Assembly (NCBI GenBank): GCA_028673005.1 | Contig: CM054120.1 | Span: forward strand, 75,813,533-75,877,532 | Reading direction: 5' to 3' | DNA: 64,000 nucleotides | Source of the DNA: Tanypteryx hageni | Lineage: Eukaryota; Arthropoda; Insecta; Odonata; Petaluridae | Shown here: piece by piece, positions 49,850-61,539 of the stretch | Numbering within the stretch: position 1 is the first letter of the stretch | How the letters are laid out: every line of letters begins with the position of its first letter | The notes under the pieces: model-generated | Told to the model about the DNA's origin: nothing | What the model saw: the letters and a program-made list of their open reading frames with translations, nothing else | Databases searched by the model: none | Position numbers and translations under genes: made by a program

Positions 49850-51350
49850 TTATGTTTATAGGATTATCGATTTATTAATATTATATCATCCTTCTCGCCT
49901 TTAAATTACAATAGTTTTTTATAGTATAGTATCTTCATATGTTATTCACTTAGTTGTATCACTCTCTCTTGATAATAAACATAAGTAATTTAATCTTTTG
50001 TTCGAATTTATTTTTAGTATAAACCATTTTAAAAAATGACCTTTCCGTCTCAAAATTCGTTATAGGTAATGTTAAATATATTTTCAAGGCAGTATAAAGA
50101 TTAGGAAGAACATCCATTCAATTCTTATCAAATATTATTCTGTAAATATAAGAGCATCCTACACCCACACTTCCATTTTCATTTAATTTTGTCCTTGAGA
50201 AATGCCTTAAAATTTATACATTCATTTTTTAAATTTTGATCCAAATCGCCAGAGCATTGATCTAACATTATATTTATACTTTCTGTATCTTCGATGTCTT
50301 TGCTTTCATCCGAAATTCAAAAAGAAATTTATATCATATTCCTGAATGTTCGTATTCGCTTACACTTCTGTTTCATTCAGTAATTAATGTGTCAAGAACG
50401 ATATTTAAGGTTTCAACGCAAAATGTATCCCTTCCTGTTATTTTATTGCTATCAGTGCCTCCATCTGAAAATCTTTTGTCATCATTCTTTTTTCCGTATC
50501 GCTATATTGGTCGTTTATTTCATGACATATACTTTTAGCAAATGTTTCATATTCTATTAATTTCTCTGCTGAATTTTAGTGAATATTTTGAATCATTATT
50601 TTTAAGGAGAGTAGTAACTCAAAACCTTTATTTAAATCTAATCCAGGTTTCTGAAAAGCTTTGCTAACACTGTTCAATCTCTCTAATATATCCTCCCGAA
50701 TTCTATTAAAATTCCGGTTTCCAAATTAGTCATTTTTTAATGTAAGTTTTTCGCTTCTCTTCTGCAGTCTCGTTTTTCTTAGAAATTTTCATTTATGGTT
50801 TTAAGAATATCTAATATCGATATATACCTATATTTTAAGGCTTGAGTCAAGTTTTTTTAATGAGTGCAATTTTTAACTCTTAAAATGTTTAGTTACAATA
50901 GCCTAGCTGTGAGTGGATGACATGAAAAATATGTAAATTTGTTGAATTGTACCAAAAAAAATTGATAGTGTAGTGTCACAGCATTAGCAGCACGAACACC
51001 CACCACATTAAATGAGTGAGCTGCACAAGGTACATAATCAATTAATACCTCCTTGACAAATTGCCGGCGTTATCATAATATTGGCTATGGCGATTTTCGA
51101 TAGGTAATTTATGTTCTTCTAAAGAGTTCTTTAAATGCTTTAATAAGGAAGCACCGGAATGACTTTGTATTTAACTAAATGTAACAAATCTTTCTTATAT
51201 ATTTCCTCTGCAACAATAATGTAAAATGATAGATAACTGGTCAGTATGCGATATATCTGGCATTGAATCCATTATTATTGAATAATACTTAGTAACTTCA
51301 ACATTAATATCATTATATAATAATTCTCAAGTGTCCGTCTGTCTGTCACG
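49850..51350 (-). pseudogene. hAT transposase remnant, ZMYM1-like
   Basis: Minus-strand translation across several frames gives the catalytic region YYSIIMDSMPDISHTDQLSI (near 51290-51230). It then gives SHSGASLLKHLKNSLEEHK, QYYDNAGN and, near 50710-50440, RLNSVSKAFQKPGLDLNKGF. The hAT dimerisation block LPNLYTALKIYLTLPITNFE followed by TERSFFKM lies near 50105-50030. The order and motifs fit the DUF4371/ZMYM1-like hAT transposases. Many stops and frameshifts make it inactive. The N-terminus would lie beyond the LINE insertions. Confidence 0.8.
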
Positions 51351-51369
51351 GTACTTTTGGACATTTAAT

Positions 51370-52440
51370 CTACATCAACATAATACCCTGCAAGTCACCT
51401 TTTTGGTGGATGGCAGGGGATGCAATGCACCAAAAGTCCCTCGATTTCCTACGTTATAATTTCCTATTATGTTCTCTTATCGTCCTAGGGAAAAACCATC
51501 CTCTATATCGCTCCGTTCTACAATGGATCTCGCGAATATTATCCTCGCTGTCCTACCTTCCGACATACGTCGGACTTCTGATAAGGCCCACTACCTCTTT
51601 CGCTACTCCCTCCGACATAAATTTTTCCAGCCTACGTTTCTCTAACGCTGTCCATTTCAGATTTTCTATTAATGATGTTACGCTTTGTTTACTATATTAA
51701 TTTCTCTTTATAAATCCAGCTGTCCTGCGCGGCACCTTTTCTATCTCGTTAGTAAGTCCTTTTTTGTAGGGATCACACACAGTTGACGCATATTCGACCT
51801 GCGGTCGGACGAAGGATAAATAACATAATTCCACATCCAGTCGTTATGGATCTCTCCGCGGGAAATAATTTCTCGAATATTATCCGAAGAAAAGGTGTTA
51901 TTTCTTCAGCTAATTATTTTAATACGCGAGCAGGAATTTCTTCGGGGCCAGTGGCTTTGTTAGGTCTGATGGAACTTAATTGCCTTGCTATTCCCACCTC
52001 CATCAGGTCACTCCTTATAGCGGGTGCATAATTTACGCATTGATCGTTGACGGCTGTAAATGCTTTTACGAAATGACCATTTAACAGGTTGGCTTTCTCG
52101 ACGCTATCATGAACAACGGCACCCGAGTCATTATTAGTTATTATTTTTATGGTTATTAGAAGGTTTCTCCATTTTTCATTGGTAACAACCATTATTGTTT
52201 CTCTTTTACCCCAGCCTCCTGCATTGCCTTTCATAGTTTCTTTGCCCTTACAACTATAAAACGAAAGTCTTAAAATCACTTTGTTTTGGGAGGTCGTCAA
52301 ACTAATACCATATTCTGCTTCCTCGTGTGAAAAGAGGAAAGAAAATGATTTCTCAGTAAAAATTTTTCTTTGCTGACAAGAACGGAGAACCATCTGCGCA
52401 CATTTACAGCATCTGAAATGCAAGTGGTAATTCTTTATAT
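51370..52440 (-). mobile_element. CR1/Jockey-like LINE with central deletion, minus strand
   Basis: The + strand shows the family 3' end (TACATCAACATAATACCCTG, GTGGATGGCAGGGGATGC) and then C-terminal ORF2 sequence up to about 51832. There it jumps directly to the N-terminal part of the RT domain (51840 onward). The catalytic RT core is therefore deleted. The insertion lies inside the 4.2-kb hAT. Confidence 0.75.
51840..52423 (-). pseudogene. LINE ORF2 fragment, region before and at the RT start
   Basis: The minus strand encodes TNEKWRNLLITIKIITNNDS, VVHDSVEKANLLNGHFVKAF and IRPNKATGPEEIPARVLK, the conserved entry into CR1/Jockey-type reverse transcriptases. The endonuclease domain is not recognisable upstream and the rest of the RT is deleted. 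Confidence 0.75.
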
Positions 52441-52469
52441 TCTTCCGTATTTGCCAGATAGGCCGGAAT

Positions 52470-52730
52470 GTCTAAAAAGAGGAGGTTGTAGGAATAATTG
52501 AAGCACCAACGTACATAGATAGAAACGACCCATGGCGATAAAATACCTGAGATCGATTGTAGGACGGATCGTTATCGAGGCTCGTACTTTCCGAGAACAA
52601 TACGAGATCACAATAGAAAATTTCTACCTGCGAGAGACAATCTTGAGGTAGGTGTTGGTGTATTGCACCCTCTGCCACCCACTAATTAGGTTAATTGCAG
52701 GGTAAAATGTTATGTAGATATGTATAACGC
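52470..52730 (+). mobile_element. LINE 3' end, divergent subfamily, plus strand
   Basis: C-terminal ORF2 sequence (GACCGATCGTTATCGAGG-like, with IRDHNRKF-type codons) is followed by the 3' UTR ATTGCACCCTCTGCC and AATTAGGTTAATTGCAGGGT. It shares diagnostic differences with 27072-27250 rather than with its neighbour at 51370-52440. Confidence 0.75.
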
Positions 52731-53393
52731 GCTCTCCTGTATAACACGCACCCATGCATTTTGCCAAAAAATCCCGCCTTCATCGTATACCGTGTTATGT
52801 GCACCCTTGATGTTGATGGTATAAGAACACAATTTTAGAATTATAATGTCATGTTAAGTATTAAATAGAGTACCATAAACAAATAAATGCAGTCCCGTTC
52901 GGGTAACGCATGACTCGATTTACGCAAATCCGTCTTTACGTAAAAACCTCCGAAAATTCCTAGTTTCGTATATTTGTTTACAAAGCAAAACGATTCAGGC
53001 TTAAAGGTAAAATGTTGAATGAAGTTTAAACTTCAACTTATTTAAAGTTTATCAAACTACACAACAGTTATTTACGGAATATTGAATGGCTAGAGATATT
53101 TATTTATTCCAGTATTTAATACGAAATCTTAAATTTCGTTGCGTATCGCAGTCCCCTTCTTCGTATACTTATTTGGTGCTGAAGATGATGAAGAAGATTA
53201 ATTCTATGGGTTCTGTATTACTTACATCGGTAATTATACATAATACGTATATTCATAAAAACTTATTTCAATTTTCGTATAGGCTATGTTGTTTGTTTTC
53301 GAAATGTGTTTTGGGGGAAGTCTACCTGGCGATTTTGCGGGAGACTACAGCAATCAGCTGATTAGCTAGTGAAATGTGGATTGTTTAGAGTAG
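52731..53393. other. Rest of the hAT interior; possible pogo-like end
   Basis: A GCAGTCCCGTTCGGGTAACG motif near 52890 resembles a pogo-type terminus, but no partner end was found. The interior otherwise gives no readable transposase. Confidence 0.35.
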
Positions 53394-53647
53394 CAGTTTC
53401 CAAATATTATAATGCCGCGCCCCCCTCACCTAAGAAAACTGTCTTCGCGCCCCTCCAATATATTCTTTGTATGAAATATTACTTTTTGACCACTATGTAT
53501 GAAAGATTGATTTCATTTACCCTATTTCGTGTTGCAGATTCACTAATTATTAACTAATATGTAGTAATTTATGAATAAAAATTTTTGTGGGCCGAAACAT
53601 ATTTTCTCATTTTACTGGGCAGCAGAAAATAAAGTTTGAAAACCCCG
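53394..53647. mobile_element. hAT-type MITE
   Basis: The left end CAGTTTCCAAATATT is followed by GCCGCGCCCCCC. The right end AAGTTTGAAAACCCCG is roughly inverse and preceded by GGGCAGCAG. No target duplication is visible. Confidence 0.45.
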
Positions 53648-53782
53648 CTTCGATATGTTGTTTAATGAAAGGGTTGAATTTAGTTATTAAATATAAACAA
53701 CCAACTTTTGGGAGCCCTTAGATAACCGAGGCCTTGGGTTGCAGCCCAATTAGCCAATATATAGATCCGCCCCTATGTGATT

Positions 53783-56190
53783 TTGTTAATATGCAGCAAT
53801 AGATATTCGGCTTTGGACTTGTACGTGCAACTGCATCCGGGCATGCGCTTTGACTGCCTCCAAAATTTAATTTTCAACGTCTATAATATTTATTGCTATA
53901 TTTTTAATTTATAGAAAAATAATGCGAATTCTTATCTATTAAAAAATTTGTTTTCTTAACTTCGTTAATCAACCCTGAGTACGATCTTCAAATTTATAGA
54001 AGGTGACTACTGTGGTAATCATGTTTGCATCTGTGAAAATAATTAAATATTTTGATGCGCTTAAATCGCTTGCAATGTTCTTTATAATCTGGGGAATATA
54101 TGTAATTTAGTCACCGTTATAGCAGCAAAATTCCAGTTTCTACCTACTGAAATGTTAATCGCGGAAAATGTTTTGGTCACCAATGTAAAATTAGCCTGTT
54201 TTTAATTTTTTAACTCCTCCGTTAAGTCAATGCGCTCACCTTTTGTTATTTCATTCGATACGTCGATACCTCAAATTGCCTGCTGTTCTAAACCAACAAG
54301 CCTTCATGAGAGATTTTGCAATATTCCCCGTTTCAGGTGGCTGTGGGATGGAGGGCTGTCGATAGAGTTACATAATGATTAGTGAGTAGCTCTTCTAATT
54401 GCATCCTCGGCGCACGCCACAAACTATCTAACGGTCTTGGTTCTAATTTCTCTAAACTCTCTTAACGTGTCTGGAATGCTCTTACAGGTAATTTGATAAG
54501 ACGTGCTGATAACTCGTTCGGAATTTATCAGCAGCAATAAATATGGGCTTATGCGGTTTTAGTTGGAATGATCCATTATGGAACTAAGAAGGAAAACAAT
54601 ATGTTAAACATCACAATTTACAGAAACGTAATACCTAGATTCCTCTTTGACCACCCATCATTCAGACCGTCATTTTAACATGTTGTTTTCTGCGTTTTGT
54701 TTGCGAGACGGTATTGCTCTTTTTATGCCAAGGCCTGTTACAGAATTACAAATCATTGTCCTAGAAGAAAGGCAGGATAGAAATCCTTCGATGTTTTTCT
54801 AAAATAGCGTATTTAAACCGTTTTGCAACGAACGCGTATATTAATATCTTAATTGTTTATCTGGCGAACGTTTCCAATGACTGGAGACTTAGCTTGGATA
54901 CGCTGTATATTCGTAGTTTGCTTCAGGTGGCCCGTGGGATGTATGGCGATGTGGCGGGTTGTTTTTATCGGCAAGGGGAGCAGATGAAATAACTGCGAAG
55001 AGGAAAAGGATGCGAGAGGTCGGGAAAGGGTTTATCAGATGCGAGAAGTCAGTGGGTGTCTGGGTATGTGGTGGGAAAATCGGCGAAAAGGGTCCCTCGG
55101 AAGGATGGGCGGGTGCGATGCAAGGAATGGTTTCTATGATACGCGTTACGGATGATACCTCTTACTTCAAGCTCATTCTTTGCTTCATATTACTCAAGTT
55201 TATGGAATGACGCTTAGTGTACGCCAAGGGATATCTTATCAGTTTATTGTTAGAGTGGGTGGGAAGATAGGTTTAGGGTAAAGGTCAAATGTCTCTTATC
55301 CTTCAGAATCTTTGGTCAAACTCTTGTTTTCAAAGGTTTTCCGCATTTTTACTCTGAGAATTTTCCTTGAAGGAAGAAATTGTTATAAATGATGAGTAAA
55401 AAGATGGATTTTCATCTGTTGACTCGATAATTATCAAATCAGAAGCAAGATAGAAATTAACGCTTATTGAAGACCACTTTTAACAATTCGGAAACTTCCT
55501 TATATGTATTCTACGTATGTGTTAGATTTTGAATTTAACGCTTAATAATAAGTGTATTAAACAACCTTCCTGCGAACAAACAACTAGAAATTTAACGATA
55601 ACTTCAAGGTGAGAGTCATTCGCGCTCTCCCCGATGATGCTTCGGCTCCCCAACTCCGCCAGTGGGATCTTGCTCACATACATCTTCTAAACTCCTTCTC
55701 CCCCCCAGGCCACAACCTACGCTATAGTCCATTTCAGCATTTAGTGCGGTGAGGCGTGTCTACAGTTAGACCCGTAGGGTGAGGAGGAGAAAATGTCAGC
55801 CGGTAAGAGGTCGTCAATTTTCCTCGCCGCTCAAAATTTCTTGACGAGCGCTGTTGACACGTTTGCTCACACTTTCCAATCGTATTTCGGCGACGGCGGA
55901 ATGCATGAACGTACTCCATTCGGATCTATCGGAGCAGAGAACTTCACTTGTCCGCATTTACTTTTGAAATGAGCGAAATTGGAAACTTGGCGACATTTCG
56001 TCGTAGCCAAAGCGAAATAACCAGAACGAGAGTGGAATAATTCGGGTCCCAGCCGCACGACCAGTCGAAATAGCATTTCACTCCTCCTCGGCCATTCCCC
56101 CACCCCCTCCGCATCCTCCAATCCCCGACTTTTCCACACCACCCTTCCATCCCCATGCCTCCACCCAGCCTCACTACCATCAGTTGTCTC
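53783..56190. other. No recognisable gene or element
   Basis: The purine-rich stretch 54950-55150 and the pyrimidine-rich stretches at 55690 and 56090-56180 open ORFs by composition. No domain or splice evidence was found. Confidence 0.5.
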
Positions 56191-56199
56191 TCTCCTATT

Positions 56200-56345
56200 C
56201 TGAGGAAGGGATCACCCCCGAAATCTTCCGTGTTTTATGTGTTTTACGTGTGTCACTTCGACACCCACAGAGCCCGCCAACTTGAAGACATGTAATTGGT
56301 GAGTGATCACTGGACTTCCTAATCCCAACAACTTGTTGCCATCCA
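56200..56345 (+). mobile_element. Penelope-like end fragment
   Basis: Aligns with 3801-3970. CTGAGGA (56200-56206), stem GGG/CCC and GAAA (56220-56223) repeat the hammerhead-like core. ACGTGTGTCACTTCGACA and CCCAACAACTTGTTG follow. No protein is seen. Confidence 0.5.
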
Positions 56346-56395
56346 TTTATCCTATTTACTTTTCCTCTTCCGTAAGCATACCTATATGTATATCT

Positions 56396-57745
56396 ATTTA
56401 TAGACGCTTCTTAGAGAGGATGATATAGTATATGATAAATAGGAGGATACTAATGTTTAGGCACTTGCAGAAGAGCTGGAGATTCGAAAATTTTTATGAA
56501 GTTACGACTACATGCAAAATCGACTAGAAAAAACAAAAACCTAAGTTCAACAATGCGGCCGCTAAAAATTCGAAAATGTTCAAACAAATTTTGAAGAAAT
56601 GTGCTACAAAGCTGAAATTTTTTAATGGTAGAATTTCTAAAAAACGAAATAGGGATTATAGAAATTTTAATTTGTTTGACTTAAAAATTGATAAAGTGTA
56701 AAAAAAAGATAAATGTTTAGGTACTACAGGGTGAGCTAGGGAGTTGAAATTTTAAAATTATTTAGAGCTTATTGCAAATACACAAATAAATATTTGAAAA
56801 TCTCCATGAAGTTGTTATTACGACCGTTAACATTTTTTTAATTTAAACAATTAAATAAATATTTCACTTCTAGATGTGCTATAACTTTAAAATTAGGCAG
56901 AAAAGTGTGGCTTTAGTACCCCACTGTGGAAAAAATATAAAATTCTAAAAATTGCAAATTTTAGGGATTGTTTTATTCCATTATTGTTCCATAAGGAAAG
57001 AATGAAAATCGGTACAGAGGTGAAATCTTTTGTATTAAAAAATATTTCCAGTGATGAAATATCTCTCTGAAAAATTGATATTATTTCAAAATGAGATGAA
57101 ATGCTTGCAAAATGCAAGCACCAACTAATTGTATCACTGTATATAGACGCTCCTTACAGAGGGGGATTAACATATAACATAAGAAGGATACTGATGTTTA
57201 GGCACTTTCAGATAAGCAGGAGACTCAAAAATTTTATGACGGTAGGATTATGTGCAAAACCGACTAGAAAAAACGAAAATCTTGAAAAAGTTCAACAATG
57301 CGGCCGCTAAAAATTAGCAAATGTATAAACAAATTTCTAAGGTATACGTATTTTCGAATGTGCTACAAAGCTGAAATTTTTTAAAAGGAAGAATTTGTAA
57401 AATAGCGAAATAGGAATTATAGAAATTTTGATATTTTAATTTGTTTGGCTGTTAAAAATTCTTAAAATTTAAACAAATAGATGTTTAGGTACTACGGGCG
57501 AGCTAAGGTGCTGAAGTTTTTAAGTTCATATGCACAAATAAACATTTGACAATCTCCATTAAGTTTTAATTGCGACCGTTAAAAATATTTAAACTTTAAA
57601 CAATTTGAAAAATATTGTTTCACTTCTAGGTGTGCTATAACTTTAAAATTTGGCAGAAATGTGTGGCATTAGTATCCTACAATGGAAAAAGTAATGTTTT
57701 TTACGGAGATATTTAATGCTTGTACAATGCAAGCACCAAACTACT
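56396..57745 (+). repeat. Head-to-tail tandem dimer, class unknown
   Basis: Unit 1 (about 56396-57141) and unit 2 (about 57142-57745) share start (ATAGACGC(T/C)(T/C)CTTA), middle (CAACAATGCGGCCGCTAAAA) and end (AATGCTTG..AATGCAAGCACCAA). Unit 2 is shortened mainly in its 3' third. Within each unit a shorter phrase of the type GTGCTA..GCTGAAATTTT recurs, suggesting an older internal repeat. No ORF is recognised. Confidence 0.8.
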
Positions 57746-57749
57746 TGTA

Positions 57750-57827
<78 letters not shown>
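57750..57827. repeat. Compound (TG)n(TA)n microsatellite
   Basis: About 6 TG and 33 TA units. This tract is the target of the mariner-type element to its right; TA-rich flank also follows that element. Confidence 0.95.
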
Positions 57828-57829
<2 letters not shown>

Positions 57830-57832
<3 letters not shown>

Positions 57833-59111
57833 GGTGTCTACAAATGTTCCGAACTATTACAAGTTGCTATTTATCGGAAAGTATGAAAGATACGAACGTG
57901 AATCAAGGAGAATCGTAAAGAGCATCTCAAAAAGTTTTATTTCAGTTTTAATTCAGGTCAGTATGAGCACTACGTGTGGCTCGTACAACATCAAATCGGT
58001 ATTCTACCTCCCGCCATACTTTGTCAAGAGTCTTCTGTTCAATCTGTGCACAGGCTTCAGTAATCCATCGTTTCAATTCATCCACAGTGTCTGACAGAGG
58101 CACAAAGACAACATATTTTACGAACCCCAAAAAAAAATCTAAAGGTCTTAGATCCAGCGATCTTGGTGGCCACTGCATAGGACCTCCTCGCCCAATCCAT
58201 CGCTGAGGAAAGTGTTCATCCAGGAACAATCTCACCTCGTGATGCCAATGTAGTGGTGGGGCTCCATCCAGTTGGTAAACAACGTTGTACAGATCTTCAT
58301 CTAGCTTCGTAATTAACCACTGTTGCAGCATGTCGAGGAAAATCGCTCCTGTTACCGTGTTTTCGACGAAGAAAAAAGAGCTGCAAAAACTTTCACTTTC
58401 GGACTGTTTCTTTCGTGTTCAAATGCTTCTCGTGGGTTCTCGTTTCCCCACACTCTGAGGTTGTGGTGATTAACATGACCCGACAGATGAAAAGTTGCCT
58501 CGTCACTGAACACATGGCGGTCCATGATGGTCTCATCCTCAGCCATGTTGTTTAGGATTTAGCAACAAAATGCAAAACGTAGTCCTTTGTTTTGAGGTCT
58601 CAAATGATGCAACATATGTAAATTTTATGCCCACAATTTGAGGAACCTGCGCACCACTTTCCACATAGTTGATCTCGATAAATGCAGTTCTCGACTGTCA
58701 TGCCGTATGGATTTGCGGGGACTGCGCACAAATGCTTCCCGTATCCGTTTAACATTTTCATCTCTTACCAACAGCTGACTGGAACTTTTCGTCTTACAGA
58801 GGCATCCATCATTGACAAATTGCTTATACCACACATAAATCGACGATTTGCTTGGATGATGATTGCCATAAATGAGCACGAAACTGTCCCTGAACTGTAA
58901 CGAAAGAGTTTGTGTTGTGGTACGTTAACACAGACGCTATTTTCACAGGGTCAATATTACCGCCATCTGGGGAGTGTTACAAAAAGTAACGTGACAGGGA
59001 ATAAAACATCTTGAGCTGCTCTTCACGATGCTTCTTGTTTCACGTTCGTATCTTTCATACTTTCCGAGAAATAGTAACTTGTAATGATTCGGAACATTTG
59101 TAGACATCCTG
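57830..59111 (-). mobile_element. Tc1/mariner-superfamily transposon, nearly full length
   Basis: The inverted ends of about 105 bp start CAGG(G/A)TGTCTACAAATG and match closely through TCGGAAAGTATGAAAGAT and ACGAACGTGAA on both sides. The 1.28-kb length fits the superfamily. It sits in (TA)n sequence, so the TA duplication cannot be read cleanly (CA on the left, TA on the right). The transposase is on the minus strand. Confidence 0.85.
57948..58900 (-). pseudogene. mariner-type DDE transposase, frameshifted
   Basis: The enzyme cuts and inserts the element between its inverted ends. The N-terminal helix-turn-helix region (58879-58625) shows SSIYVWYKQFVNDGCLCKTK and RKSIRHDSRELHLSRSTMWK. After a frameshift and a stop, the catalytic part shows MDRHVFSDEATFHLSG (first Asp) and WGNENPREAFEHER. 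After a further frameshift near 58355 it shows VYQLDGAPPLHWH (second Asp) and RSLDLRPLDFF (third acidic residue). It ends RATRSAHTDLN at 57948. All three catalytic acids remain, but the frames are broken, so no active protein is expected. Order and spacing fit the DD34-37 D type widespread in insects. Confidence 0.85.
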
Positions 59112-59617
59112 TATATACATATACGTACATACATACATGCATATGTGTGTGTGAACTTGCAACGAAATCAATTCAGAATGATCGCGCTGTCATGAATCAG
59201 CTCTCTAACGCGAGTCTTCATCTGTTAACTCGGAGAAAAGTGATCTCTTGGTCAGCTTTTCTCTCAGCTTTCCTCGTGTTTGCATATTTTCAATACTTCC
59301 AAGCATTAATAGGCAAAAAGAGGTGTTGCATATTCTTGAAGGGTTATCTTAACGAGCTATATTCCGCAGTGGAAATTGCGCATAGCTAATATAGGTTTTG
59401 GTTGCTTAACGTTGTCTTCTAAAATGCCGTCGATCAGAGCATCATTCGGAGCAACCAAGCATCGTGGATCGTCTTTGTATTTGAAATCTCAAAATTATTC
59501 GATAGAAGTTTGCTCAAATCACACTCCTCCCCTCTCTCCCCATCCCGATTCTCTCAGTCATTCATATCTTACCATCGAACGTATACTTGAAGAAGAGAAC
59601 CATCATACGCGCTAATC
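59112..59617. other. Short CATA repeats, otherwise nothing recognised
   Basis: A TA/CATA/TG-rich stretch at 59112-59152 follows the mariner. The remainder shows no feature. Confidence 0.5.
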
Positions 59618-60163
59618 CAGCGGTTTCCACGATGGGGGTGGTGAATCTATAGGGATTCGCAAAATATTTTTAGGAGGGCCTTGAGGACTAAATGTTTTAG
59701 TTATATTTTTTAATTTTACGTACATTTGTATACAGGGACCGTACAAAGCGTCTGCTACGTGTACCACCGCACTCGACCTTCTGAGGGGCAGCCTTCGGGT
59801 CGCTACTAGATGTAGTATTTTAATGTGTGTTTTAAAGCTAAATATTGATAAATAAACTGCATCAGGCGTATGTGGGGTAGTGTATAAACCGAACAAGCGC
59901 TTATCGAGGACTATCTGTATTTCTTTAGAATAGAAGTAGAGGCAGTCAAATTTTCTTTCGCGCGCCCCCGTAAAAACCTTAGGACCGGCTCTCTATGAAT
60001 ATATTCGAATTTGCATTAATTTTTGCGCGCATCAAATAAATATTCAAAATATACTGAAATTGATATAATATTTTATATGTATTGGTGGATGAATTATGGT
60101 GGTCCAGATAAGGTTGGCTCCCATAAAAGCGGGGCGCAGATGCATCAAGTATGGGAACCGCTG
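59618..60163. mobile_element. hAT MITE
   Basis: The ends are CAGCGGTTTCCACGATGG and (inverted) CAGCGGTTCCCATACTTG. The flanks CGCTAATC and CTCTAATA agree at 6 of 8 bases. GC-rich blocks (CGCGCCCCC, GCGGGGCGC) lie near the ends and no transposase is seen. Confidence 0.8.
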
Positions 60164-60171
60164 CTCTAATA

Positions 60172-60541
60172 CTTTTAAAGAGAAATTACGATAGTAAACA
60201 AAGCGTAACATCATTAATAGAAAGTCTGAAATGGATATCGTTAGAGAAACGTAGGCTGCAGGCTAGATTTAAACTGCTGGAAAAATTTATGTCCGAGGGA
60301 CTAGCGAATGATTTAGTAGGCCTTATCAGAAGCACGACGTATCTTGGAAGGCAGGACAGCGAGGATCAGATTCGAGAGATCGACTGTAGAACGGAGCGAT
60401 ATAGAGGATCGTATTTCCTTAGGACGATAAGAGAACATAATAGGAAAAGATAACGTAGAAAAATTAGGGAACTTTGGTGCACTGCGCCCCCTGCCATCCA
60501 CCAAAAAGGTGACCTGCAGGGTATCATGTAGATGTAGATGA
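60172..60541 (+). mobile_element. 5'-truncated CR1/Jockey-like LINE
   Basis: The frame RNYDSKQSVTSLIES through LLEKFMSEGLAND, STTYLGRQDSEDQIREIDCR and EHNRKR is open to a stop at 60451-60453, showing the true C-terminus of ORF2. The 3' UTR ends in GTAGATGTAGATG, a short tandem tail like other CR1-type elements. It starts directly after the hAT MITE. Best-preserved 3' end of the family in the window. Confidence 0.85.
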
Positions 60542-60545
60542 AAGG

Positions 60546-61241
60546 CTTGAAAAAAACACCTCCTTCGACCTCTCTGCACTACTTAGAACAGTCGGCAGAG
60601 GAAGACACCGTCTCCACCCGGTACTCTGGAGTTGTAGCAAATAATCCCAAAATTTTATGCAAATTATGTCCATGCCAATAAATTATACTTATATTATTCT
60701 TCTATATAAGCCATTATTTTCCTAATTTCTATTAAAATTTAAAGAGTTATGACTGATCGATGAATGCTCTGCAATAATTACATGTTCCCATTGCGGGCAG
60801 CATTTTTCAATAAGTAAGCAACCTACAATGGAGAGATGTAAAAACTCACATTGTTTGCAGAATCGCTAATTTCTTTATAATCTATAAATTAGGAATTTCA
60901 TCCAGGTCGACTCGTTAATGTCATTAAACCAATCAATAGGTACGTGTGCGGCTTCCTTCCTGTCGAGGTCGCTGTCATATCGTTCCCCCCGTTGCGCAAA
61001 AGACTATTATCAGGCACGCCATCGATTGAGTGAATATGATAGATATGGGAGTGAGTTTCCGGCCAAGGGAAAACGAAATCCTTTAGGGAAGAAGTATTGT
61101 CAGGAATACAAAAAAGGGCATTGGGATGGGGAAGATAGAGGCAGGAATGACTAATAGGATGTAATTAACGTGCCAAAAATCTAAATTTTGGTTTTGTAGC
61201 TCCGTCCGCGTAATATATTTATTGGAAAAATGCTTCTCTAC
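60546..61241. other. Nothing recognised
   Basis: No gene, terminal repeat or RNA could be supported. Confidence 0.5.
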
Positions 61242-61535
61242 CAGTGGTGCCAAAACTGCGGTCCGCGGGCTACATTCGGACTGGTAAATGTTTTTGTACG
61301 GTCCACCATATGCTTAACAGTTAAAGAACAAAATGTACCATGAAATTAAAATACGAAATTAAAAAACAATACATTTCGTTTTTATCTGTCTATTCTCATA
61401 GTAAACGAATAAATTTCAAACAAATCAGGCAACTTAGACTCTCAACCAAGCCCTTAAGCTTCCTTAAATTGTGGCCCGCGGTGAGTGTGGAAGTGGGCTA
61501 TGTATCCCTAGGGCCGAAAGGTTTGAACACCGCCG
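61242..61535. mobile_element. hAT-type MITE
   Basis: The left end CAGTGGTGCCAAAACTGCGG is followed by TCCGCGGGC. The right end has GTGGCCCGCGG, then GGTTTGAACACCGCC, its inverse. This is the classic non-autonomous hAT layout. The target duplication is not clear. Confidence 0.65.
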
Positions 61536-61539
61536 GTCT

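Larger units (their letters stand above)
49570..53774 (-). mobile_element. Large hAT transposon copy, 4.2 kb, with nested insertions
   Basis: The ends GCAGAGGCGGATGGTGG and (inverted) AGGGGCGGATCTATATATTG are flanked by identical ATGTGATT repeats (49562-49569, 53775-53782). The transposase remnant is on the minus strand. Two LINE fragments (51370-52440, 52470-52730) and probably a MITE (53394-53647) inserted later. Without them it is about 2.6 kb. Confidence 0.85.

Noticed and set aside
51370..52730. One LINE inverted by twin priming, because the two pieces meet head to head near 52450
   Set aside because: The two pieces carry different subfamily markers in their 3' UTRs, and both have their own 3' end, so they are separate insertions.
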